Shown in pieces: positions 56,453 through 64,000 of a stretch of DNA of 64,000 nucleotides. Under the pieces are notes generated by a model, which was given only the letters and a program-made list of their open reading frames with translations, was not told the origin of the DNA and searched no databases. Each line of letters starts with the position of its first letter. Within the stretch, counting starts at the first letter, position 1. Origin of the DNA: Coccinella septempunctata (lineage: Eukaryota > Arthropoda > Insecta > Coleoptera > Coccinellidae); assembly GCF_907165205.1 (NCBI RefSeq), contig NC_058191.1:18602501-18666500 (forward strand), written 5' to 3'. The position numbers and the translations under genes were made by a program.

Positions 56453-58861
56453 ATAGAAGCTGGAGTACCCCAAGGGTCCGTACTTAGGACACTTCGTACA
56501 ACATAAACATTCACGAAATTCCGAAGAATCCAAGAACCATGCTAACGTTATATGCTGATGACACAGGAATAGTAACTCGACACCGCAACCTAGAAGTAAT
56601 AGAACGAGTTCTACAAGAAACGATTGACGCAACAAATGATTGGTGCATAAAGTGGAAAATCAAGCTCAATGGACAAAATAGCCAAGCAATATTATTACAG
56701 AAGAGAAGACTGCGACATACAAGGAATCAAGACGTTGCCGGCGAAGAAATCGACTAGAAAAATGAAGCCACATATTTAGGAATAACGCTTGACAAATGAC
56801 CTACTCGGAGAAGTCATATCAAACAAGCAGTCGACAAAACGAAAGCAGCGATGAATAGACTCTACCCTCTGATAGGAAGAGAAGCCACATGTCGAAAGAG
56901 ACAAAATTGAAGATTATCAAAGCCGTTGCTAGGCTAAACTGACTTATGGATCAGTTGCCTGGGGTTTCGCGGCAAAGAGACATATCAAAAGAATTCAGGC
57001 CACTGAAAATAATCTGCTACGATGTGCAATAGATGCACCTTGGTTTGCCAGGAATAGACAGATTTATAGGGACCTAAAATGGGAAACCATAACGGAATTC
57101 ATGAACAGAAAAGCAGAGAAACTATTCGAAACATCGAAAAACCATCCGAATCAAGAACTCAGGAGACTAGTGGTCTACGACCCAGAGGAAGACAAAAGGA
57201 AAATGCGAATTTACCGAAGGAGACCAAGAGATGAATTAGAAAGAGATTAAAATAAGAACAGAAACTTATTGAAAAATCCAATAAAGTGTTATCCAATAGA
57301 GGATAAAAACATAAATATCAGCACGATAGTGTGCGAAAAGAAAATTGACTAGAGATGAACGGTTTATAGGCAAATGCTCGGAACCAATATTCAAGAAGCA
57401 GTTAAGTGTTTTTAATGGGTATCGAGCACAGGAGTGTGAGAATCCCCACCCTTGTTCCTCCTCAGGATGGGGTAGTTCGTCATGACTTTAGCCTTGCGGC
57501 TTTCACACTCCTCTCCAGAGGAAAATTCACTTATCCCAGATATCTCAGATATCAGAAGGATTAAGCTCTGTTGGAGCCCTTTCCAGGTTTTCGGGCTCGT
57601 GGTGGTGGTCGGGTCCGGGTCGCTCCTCGGCTCCCTGACGCCGGTTGGATTCCTGCTCCACCCGCACTTCCTATCGGAGCAGACGGTGTTCCTCTGAATT
57701 TCCCATGTACTTGCGTACAGTTCTCGCCGTTCCCAGCAGTACCGCCTTCTGCATGACTTTATAGATATTTTCGTCCAGCTGATGTTTCCTCAAGTTCTCT
57801 AGTAGTTTCTTCGGTATCAGGCCTGTAGATGATATGACAATAGGGATGGTCTTGATATCTTTCAGCTTCCACTGTCTCCTGGTTTGTTCCTCGAAATCTC
57901 TGTACTTTGAAATTTTTTTAGTGTGCCTATCTAGAAGATTGTTATTATTTGGAATCACCACATCGATGAATAGTGCTCTGTCAATATGGGGTCTGGTCTA
58001 TTGTGGGTTATTTTCCGGTCTGTGAGAACCGTGCGATCCCAGTAGAGCTGGTGATGTTCATTTTCCAATAGAGCATCTGGATGGTAATTGTAATAAGGAA
58101 ACTTTTTCGAACTTAGAAGTTGATGTTTCAGTGCCAATTCTTGGTGAAGAATCTTGGCAACGGCATCATGTCTATTTTTGTACTCCGTGCCCGCGAACTT
58201 CTGAAATCCCCTGGTGATGTGCTGGACAGTTTCATGTGTCGCGCAGCCATAACGACAGCTATCATCCGCCACTGAAGCATCCTTGGCGATATATTTCATG
58301 TAGTTCCTTGTTGGAATCACCTGATCCTGGCTGGAGAGCATGAAGCCCTCTGTCTCTGGAAACAGCCTTCCGGAAGTCAACCAGTAATTCGACGCAGATA
58401 TGTCGACGTAATCATGGTTGATTTCGTTCTGGTGCCTTCCATGCAAAGGTTTGCCAATCAAATTCTGCCTTTAACTTTCTGCAGAGTGTTCGACGGCTTC
58501 CAAGTGGTCCTGCTGTAGCTTTCGGTGTAGAACTATCAGCAACACAAACTACTTGATGGAGTTCTGATGAAGTAGCCTTGCCCAGAAAATATTTTCGATG
58601 TCCTTCAATTTCCTGGGACATACGGTTGGACAAATCAACAATTCCTCTACCCCCAAGATGTCGTGGCAGCTCGGTACGTTCTATTGAGCTTTTGGGTGAT
58701 GTTTATTGTGTTTAGTCAGCATCGTCCTTATTTTTCTCTGTAAGGCTGCTAAATCGATGGTGGTCCAAGAGATGATACCGAATGTGTAGCTCAGCGCCGA
58801 GCAAGCGTAGGTATTGATATTGTAACGTGGTTACCTCGGAGAAAACTTATCCCGAGCGCCA

Positions 58862-58953
58862 GCTATTCTTTTCAATAGGAAGAATAGCAAACCTACCAGA
58901 GTAGCTGCTAGTCGGAGACAGAGTTCGCTGTTATCTAGGGTGGTAGCGATAAC
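58862..58953. repeat. Two short hairpins in the solo LTR
   Basis: GCTATTCTT and AAGAATAGC (58862-58888) form a perfect 9 bp stem with a 9-base loop. GTTATC and GATAAC (58930-58953) form a second stem that extends with TTCG and CGAA around a bulge. Confidence 0.75.
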
Positions 58954-59253
58954 GAAGTAGTCAAAATCAAATGATGTACTAGTTTATTCACACCTTCGGA
59001 AACTGATTATATGTACAAGGGAGAAATGTGTAGGTATGAAATATGAGCGAATCTATAAGCGAACATACATTCGGGAAGTTCTATCCGGTCACGAGCACTT
59101 TATAAAGTTTATACTGGGTGCAGTGAAAAATTAAAGGTTCAATAAAATGCGCCAACCAGAACTGACGGAATGAATACTAAGGACTTGCTATACGGTATCG
59201 GGATGTAATTGTATTTCTCCAGAAATGAAACACAACCAGGGCGGGTCTATTCG

Positions 59254-59516
59254 AGACTTTTATTCGCTACCCCAAGGGCTATAACGCGCCATGACTGATA
59301 GCGAAGAAAAGGTCTATTGTTAGCGCAACTACGGGAATTCACTGACGACGAGCGTTATCTCTTATTCTCTACCCCAAGGGCTATAACGCGCCATGACTGA
59401 TAGAAAAGTAGAGATTTCGGATTCAACACTTATGACGCGGACAGGGGGGTTGACGGGACTTTCCCTTCTGTACCCCAAGGGCTTCCGCACCATGACTGAT
59501 AGCGAAGGGAAAAGTC
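59254..59516. repeat. Three tandem hairpins with conserved loop and covarying stems
   Basis: A core CCCCAAGGGCTATAACGCGC followed by CATGACTGATA starts at 59270, 59372 and, slightly changed, at 59473 (spacing 102 and 101). The sequences beside each core differ between copies but pair with each other: TTCGCTA with TAGCGAA in the first, ATCTCT with AGAGAT in the second, CCCTTC with GAAGGG in the third. Stems are about 12-15 bp. This pattern points to selection on structure. Confidence 0.8.
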
Positions 59517-61145
59517 AGACTCGCGAAACAGGATAAAGAACGATAAAATATAACAGAAAGCGATACAGTACAGCAGTGTCAAAGTCAAAGAAGTAACCGG
59601 TGTAGGTATAACAAAGAACCTGAACGGTAAAGACGGGGATCTACCTCCTTTGTTTCAGGCACTCGCGAAAATCAAAGGAAAGTAAAAGAAACTAAAAATA
59701 AATTCTTAATATCACTGATGCAACACAAAATTATTCTTAAACGTCGAATCGCAGAAAATACGGAGCATAAAACTAACTGAAATAAAAGAGCAGTAAAAAC
59801 GACTGAAGTAACCGAATCAAAAGCAGAAGTCACCAAGTGAAAGACTGAAGTAAAAGAGCAAAAGTGACCGTCGCGGGGGAAAATTTGCTTTTATAGGCAA
59901 ATCTGAAAATTTCAGAATGCGACAAGAATGAAAAACGTCGTCAACTCCGGTTTATCGCATATCAACATCAGAAAAACGTCGAAATCTTCAACGGCATGCA
60001 AGAAAAACAACGTTAAACACAGATAAACGGTTTTTTACATTTACTCTGCCTATCGGAATGAACGTACTGAATATTTGAGAATTAAAATATTTTCAAAGAC
60101 GGAAATATAAAAACGAAAGGAATGCACTAAAATGAACTCCAATTTTCCTCAGAAAACTGGGATTCATTACAATATCTTTTATCAGATTCTTGCTGTTAAG
60201 GCCAGTTCTCATTATCCTTCTCAATCTTCGGGTGAACTCCTCCGTTAGTTCTTTCTTTATCTGGCTCTGATTGATTTTTCTTGCCTGTTTTATGCCCAGA
60301 TACTTGTATGTGTCTCCTTCCTTCAATGCTTTAATTTCTGCACCTTCCTTGAGTTTGAACGTACCATCTTCTATTTTCCCTCTCGTTATGTTCAGCAGTC
60401 AACATTTTTCTAGTCCAAACTTCATTTTTATGTCTTCCGAGAATTCTTCCACCATTTTCAGCATCAGTTGAATTTGCCTCTTGGTAGATGCGAAGAGTTT
60501 CAAATCGTCCATGTAAAGGAGATGATTCAGTTTCATTATAGTTCTACTGCCGCTTTTGATGGCAAATCCGTAGTCCGCAGAATTAAATCTATGAGACAAG
60601 GGATTCAGGGCCATGCAGAACCACAGAGGACTCAGCGAATCTCCTTGGAAAATTCCTCGTCTTATTGGAATAGGTCCTGTTGTAATGGAGCCATCTGCCG
60701 CTTTCATTTGAAGACTAGTACGCCAGGTTGACATGGCGTTTTTCAGGAACTTAACAATATTGGGATCCACCTTGTAAATCTTCAAAATCGTCAAATGATC
60801 GTCAAGAGCCATTCGTGAGGTATGGAATCGAATGCTTTCTTGTAGTCTATGTACGCAGCGTAAAGATTCCTTCGCTTGGAGAACGCTTGATTGCAAATAA
60901 CTGAATCAATTATTAGCTGTTCTTTGCACCCTCGGCTCTCTTTGGTGCATCCTTTCTGTTGCATGGCGATGATGTTATTCCTTTCGCAATGGTTGTGAAT
61001 TCGGTTTGAAATGCACGATGTGATTAATTTGTACATCGTTGGAAGACATGTGATTGGTCGGTATGTGGACGGGTCTTCTGTATTCCTTTGGTCTTTAGGT
61101 AACAGGTACGTTGTGCCATGTGTGAGGAATATTGGCATATGCTAT

Positions 61146-61160
61146 TCATATTATTATTAT
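61146..61160. repeat. ATT run at the 5' border of the R4/Dong-like element
   Basis: A short ATT microsatellite next to the truncated 5' end, as at the other two R4/Dong-like copies. Confidence 0.7.
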
Positions 61161-61439
61161 TTAGTATATATTTTCATTCGATTTTGAAGGGTTGACAAAA
61201 AACAATCAAATCGATACCTATATCGCCTTTCAGGCTGTGCCCTTTTTCAAATTTGTAAAAATCACATTGCAATGAGTTGACAAAACAAAAACAATCAGTA
61301 AAATTATTCATTGGAACAAAGTAGATGAGGTTATGTTCCTATATTTTCTTCTTCTCTACTTATGTTTGACTCAAAGTTTTTTTCTTCTTTTTGGTGTTAT
61401 CAATGATTATCGAGTATATGCAACTCAGGTTCCTTATGT
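61161..61439. other. No gene seen
   Basis: AT-rich spacer. Confidence 0.4.
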
Positions 61440-62371
61440 CCGTTTTGTCATTGATGAAATTGACTCTTGTTTAATGTGAATCATTTCGAGGAATACCCTT
61501 GGTGTTTGGCCTCGAGAAGTCGACGAAATACCTTTTGTAATACCTCCAGGTGCTTTTCAATGTTTGGGGTTAAAACAATTACGTCATCCGAATAGAAAAG
61601 ACATAGGGCTCCAAGTCACTTCCGAGGACCATGTCCAGAAGTCTTTGCCAGCGAGGTGGGCAATTACGCAATCCAAACGGCATCCTCTTGAACTGAAAGA
61701 GTCCTCTATTTGCAACTGTAAAGGCCCTGTATTGTCGTGATTCCTTCTTCATAGGAATTTGCCAAAAAGCCTATTTTATGTCCAGAGAACGGATAAATTT
61801 AGCATTCCTCAACTAAAGGGTACAGGGAAAAAACCATCGATGTCAATTTTCCTTAGAGCTGAGAAAAACGTGTTGTGAACTTCAAAATCCGTTCATATTA
61901 TTTGGAATATGACAAATTATATACTATTGTTCTCGAAATTAACATTATTATTATTATACATAAACTGAGTGCATTATATGAAATGACTTAGAGATTTTTC
62001 TTTCGTATATTGATCGACATCGTTAGTTCTTTCTCTGCGCGGTAAATCTTCGGAAGCGATTTAACGTATGACTGAGCTAGTTTCATGCCCGTTTCAATAT
62101 ACCATAATATACTAGGTACTTTTCATTCTGAATTGAATGGTGTGTCCAACTCATTTTCCGACAAAAATTTACATCAATGGTTTTTTCCCTGTACCCTTCA
62201 ACTCATCTAGAATATTCGACACGTATGGTAGTGGATAACTGTCTCCTCTAGTGACCGCATTGACCTTATGGTAGTCGGGGCAGAATCTGTAGCTACTGTC
62301 CTTCTTTTTTACCATAATGATAGGTGATGGCCATAGGCTAGAACTCCTCTCGACAATTCCCTGATTCAGCC
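61440..62371 (-). pseudogene. Ty3/gypsy reverse transcriptase fragment, split by a MITE
   Basis: The right part (62371-62204) reads GIVERSSSLWPSPIIMVKKK, YRFCPDYHKVNAVTRGD and YPLPYVSNILDEL. The left part (about 61800-61440) reads AFWQIPMKKESRQYRAFTV and GLFQFKRMPFGLRNCPPRWQ, then DMVLGSDLEPYVF and EVLQKVFRRLLEA. The active-site region after PYVF is disturbed by a frameshift, so no intact YLDD is seen. The inferred original joins ILDEL to SLDIK. Gag, integrase and LTRs are not found. Confidence 0.85.
61815..62198. mobile_element. MITE with AAGGGTACAGGG ends in the gypsy fragment
   Basis: The inverted ends AAGGGTACAGGGAAAAAACC and GGTTTTTTCCCTGTACCCTT (about 35 bp with small differences) are flanked by CAACT (61810-61814 and 62199-62203). 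The element is 384 bp and non-coding. It interrupts RT text that is continuous in the gypsy family. Confidence 0.85.
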
Positions 62372-62711
62372 TAATAATAATAATACTTTATTGATCTTTT
62401 GAGCCAAATCAATGTATAGGATAGGTCATATAGGAAGAAAGAAAAAATACATTCGCTTATGACTATGACATCATTGAGGTAATCATTTACACTATAATAA
62501 CATCCATTTAACATTAACTTCTTAACTTCTTTTTTAATTTGCTGGAATCAATAGATCGAATATAGTAGGGCAGATGGGTATAAAGTTTGATGCATTGATA
62601 GAAAGAAGACTTCTCAAACGTAGTTGTTCTATGGTTAGGCACAAATAATGTTCTCCCACATCTGGTGCCATAGTTATGAAAACTAGACAACTGGTACAAT
62701 ACTTTCCTCAT
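62372..62711 (-). pseudogene. CR1/Jockey-superclade RT C-terminal tail with TTA microsatellite
   Basis: The minus strand reads FHNYGTRCGRTLFVPNHRTT, then FEKSSFYQCIKLYTHLPYYI and a stop at 62514, followed by a 3' end with a TTATTATTATTA tail at 62372-62390. This is the end of an RT protein after the catalytic domain. It sits against the gypsy fragment. Confidence 0.75.
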
Positions 62712-62836
62712 TTTCTTTCACATGTAAGAGACAGTTGGAAATGAAAATAAATGATTAAGTTAATCTATTGTTTTTTTATAAATATATGGGTCTACAGGAC
62801 GAACGTGGAGGTATATTGAATATCATAACTAAAATA
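62712..62836. other. Spacer
   Basis: No feature seen. Confidence 0.4.
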
Positions 62837-64000
62837 TACTTCATTCAAAATTATTTTAGCAGTCGGTTGGCCATGAAATAATTTTCTCAAGTTTTTGTAA
62901 CTAGAACGAAGTTAGGTTGGCACTCATGAAATGTCTTTAATGTCATAACGCCGTTGCCACAACTAATATCAATTTTTATTACGAAAATGCCGAAAGTGAT
63001 TGAAAAAAGAGACAGGGTTTCAGGAAGTGCTACTAAGAATTCAGTTCCGCTCATTCAAATAGTTATACCCTGATATTCTAAAATCCACAATACGTCAGAC
63101 GGTAGCGAACATATTCAATGTAAGAGAATTTATATAATGTTTCATCTGAATCTAAACGACATATATTTCAGCTGGATATTTCCACAATCAGAAAGATTGT
63201 GAATGAAGAGGATGACAAAGAATTTCCTTCTATTGGGAGACCCAAAAAATTGGTGGCATTTGAGAATTTTATGTTTGAGTGAATTAATGCGAAAAGTTTA
63301 CTACAGGATTTTCGATAAATGTCATCGGAGAATAAGTTCCCTAAAATGGATTTTTCTATTTTTCATTTGACTTGTCCTATACAATGTAAATGTCTTAAGG
63401 TACTAATAAATACCTATAATTATTATTATTACATCAATGTATTAAGATGAATAGCCACAAATACGCGCAAGTTGCCCTGTTACTTGTTTATTCATGTGAA
63501 ATTTTTGTTCAAAGGTGGAGTTCATCTCAACTTGAAACTTCCTTCGATTCCTTCTACTTATATTGATGCAAGATGATTTTTGTTGAAGAATTTAACATTC
63601 TTGTAATTATCTGTTAATTCCTTTGGGAGATACCCATTCCCAACCACTGCATCATATGCATTTCATCTTCGAGTTAATATTTTTGAAATCTACAAATGAT
63701 TTAAGCCAAAGAAGATAACGAACATTAACTCTCCTCAAGCTAGTGCATATTATGATATTATACTGATCTCTTGTATTTTCCATGCAAATAACTGGATTTG
63801 CATTGCCTTCAATCAGTTTGTATAAACTTCAATTATGTTCGTCACATATTTTCCGAAGAGATTCGACATTGTGATAAAATACGTAATAACAGAAACTTTT
63901 ACGTAGAACGGGCAACATAGCGTTGATTTGAAACCCAAAAATGTTTTGACAAGCTTCATAACCCCACATTTTCGTACTATACAGAGTGAAATGTGTCAAA
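62837..64000 (+). mobile_element. IS630-like 1.2 kb element, copy 2, cut by the window end
   Basis: Starts TACTTCATTCAAAATTATTT after TA and follows copy 1 (42210-43406) to the end of the window at high identity with small indels. By comparison it should end some 30 bases past the edge. Confidence 0.85.
62987..63282 (+). pseudogene. Helix-turn-helix transposase remnant with intron, copy 2
   Basis: Exon 1 starts MPKVIEKRDRVSGSATKNSV and, after a one-base shift near the CCCTGATATT string, ends PDILKSTIRQTVANIFN at 63119. The 52 bp intron (63120-63171, GTAAGA...TTTCAG) is in the same place as in copy 1. Exon 2 reads LDISTIRKIVNEEDDKEFPS and IGRPKKLVAFENFMFE. This copy has the better start codon region. 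Confidence 0.5.

Larger units (their letters stand above)
48679..57250 (+). pseudogene. Jockey copy B ORF2, in three pieces
   Basis: The piece from 48679 encodes the endonuclease start (IISWNINGINTRK, IMALQETRI) and is stopped after 60 codons. The piece at about 52440-53490 resumes with CIGDFNCESPLWNSR and SNHNPVEL, a stop, and KEVKDLIRENR to the RT edge (IANVMLKKLP). The piece from 55825 continues RKGIAALTNIANGIMR, FGFRREHSTEQQLL, VDVARAFDRVWNEG and, past a MITE, AGVPQGSVL and LTLYADDTGIVT. It is followed to about 57250 by a damaged C-terminus. Removal of the two insertions gives an order collinear with copy A. Multiple stops and shifts show that it is inactive. Confidence 0.85.
47313..57480 (+). 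mobile_element. Jockey-like retrotransposon copy B, split by nested insertions
   Basis: Copy B parallels copy A in ORF1, ORF2 and 3' UTR but is cut into three main parts: 47313-48989, about 52425-53490 and 55823-57480. The first gap holds a CR1-like element in minus orientation (with further insertions), the second a 2.3 kb IS630-like transposon; a MITE lies at about 56325-56452. Its start ACAGTTCAGTGC resembles copy A. Its 3' end is cut at the junction with an R4/Dong-like element at 57481, before any polyA. Confidence 0.82.
58823..60171. mobile_element. Solo LTR, 1,349 bp, with structured internal repeats
   Basis: The segment starts TGTAACGTGG and ends TTCATTACA and is flanked by ATAT on both sides (58819-58822 and 60172-60175). 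Removing it restores the R4/Dong-like reading frame exactly. There is no internal gene, so it is the scar of an LTR retrotransposon after recombination between its LTRs. It contains TTTATAAAG at about 59099, AATAAA signals and a series of hairpins. I cannot assign the family. Confidence 0.8.
57600..61138 (-). pseudogene. R4/Dong-like ORF: RT plus restriction-like endonuclease, broken
   Basis: RT motifs in order: YLLPKDQRNTEDPSTYRPIT, AYIDYKKAFDSIPHEW (first Asp), PIRRGIFQGDSLSPLWFCMA, LLYMDDLKLFAST (catalytic Asp pair), FGLEKC and YKYLGIKQA. Frames change at about 60850 and 60360. The LTR interrupts between NSKNLIKD and INTYACSALSYTFG. Then come PRHLGGRGIVDLSNRM, SNYWLTSGRLFPETEG, the knuckle CRYGCATHETVQHI (final Cys lost), the endonuclease with HNRPD and MVIPNNNNLL, and MQKAVLLGTARTVRKYMG. 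The enzyme would nick DNA and prime reverse transcription at the nick. It cannot be made from this copy. Confidence 0.85.
57481..61140 (-). mobile_element. R4/Dong-like non-LTR retrotransposon, 5'-truncated, split by a solo LTR
   Basis: The minus strand carries RT (61138 to about 60176), a 1.35 kb LTR insertion (58823-60171), and then the C-terminal half with CCHC knuckle and restriction-like endonuclease (58818 to 57600). The 3' end is at 57481. The 5' end abuts an ATT run at about 61146-61160. YMDDLKLF and the C-terminal PD...D endonuclease place it in the R4/Dong group. Confidence 0.82.

Noticed and set aside
59254..59516. Hammerhead or twister ribozyme in the LTR hairpins
   Set aside because: CTGATAG resembles part of a hammerhead core, but the required CTGANGA/GAAA arrangement and junction are absent; the twister core does not fit either.
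58823..60171. Non-coding gene or rDNA-like insertion in the R4/Dong-like element
   Set aside because: TG...CA ends, the exact ATAT duplication and restoration of the host reading frame on removal support a solo LTR instead.
1..64000. CRISPR array, prokaryotic operon or defence system
   Set aside because: Repeats are tandem without unique spacers, genes have introns and the mobile elements are eukaryotic; nothing bacterial was seen.

Overview
This is a transposon-packed window of an animal nuclear genome, most likely an insect. It is AT-rich, has introns with GT/AG borders, and carries Jockey-like, CR1-like and R4/Dong-like non-LTR retrotransposons, Ty3/gypsy and BEL/Pao remnants, mariner/IS630 elements, MITEs and long palindromes. 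There is no bacterial, viral or CRISPR-type gene organisation. I found no new multi-gene system. The interest lies in unusual element structures.

The only recognisable host gene is on the minus strand: two fibronectin type III exons of a receptor tyrosine phosphatase like Drosophila Ptp10D, at 46356-45947 and 34216-33950. They are joined in phase 0 across an 11.7 kb intron. The rest of the window right of 46 kb, and perhaps much of that left of 34 kb, would be neighbouring intron, but no further exon was found. The phosphatase domain is not in the window.

Layout. 0-1.3 kb: an RNase H tail of a non-LTR element and a BEL/Pao gag scrap. 1.8-6.8 kb: an internally deleted Ty3/gypsy element with both LTRs, invaded by a 5'-truncated non-LTR element. 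8.4-12.8 kb: CR1-like and R4/Dong-like fragments. 14-21 kb: a 7 kb foldback-like structure ending in inverted arrays of a 145 bp unit and containing a protease-like remnant, a DD41D mariner and a 766 bp tandem duplication. 21-27 kb: MITEs, a Crypton-like recombinase scrap, the 5' part of a Jockey-like element and a heat-shock-like promoter segment. 27.6-31.4 kb: a Jockey element (copy D) with a 12 bp target duplication, sitting inside a palindrome. 31.7-37 kb: repeats plus a Ptp10D exon.

37.1-43.7 kb: Jockey copy A, with two tRNA-like units and an intron-bearing IS630-like element in its 3' UTR. 44-47.3 kb: repeats plus the second Ptp10D exon. 47.3-57.5 kb: Jockey copy B, split by a CR1-like element (itself invaded by other fragments), a 2.3 kb IS630-like transposon and a MITE. 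57.5-61.1 kb: an R4/Dong-like element split by a 1.35 kb solo LTR with three compensating hairpins. 61.4-64 kb: a gypsy RT piece, a MITE, a CR1-like tail and a second copy of the intron-bearing IS630-like element.

Nearly every transposon gene is broken by stops, frameshifts, deletions or insertions, so the copies look dead. The nested order gives a relative chronology. Family and clade names come from motif recognition, not from database searches.
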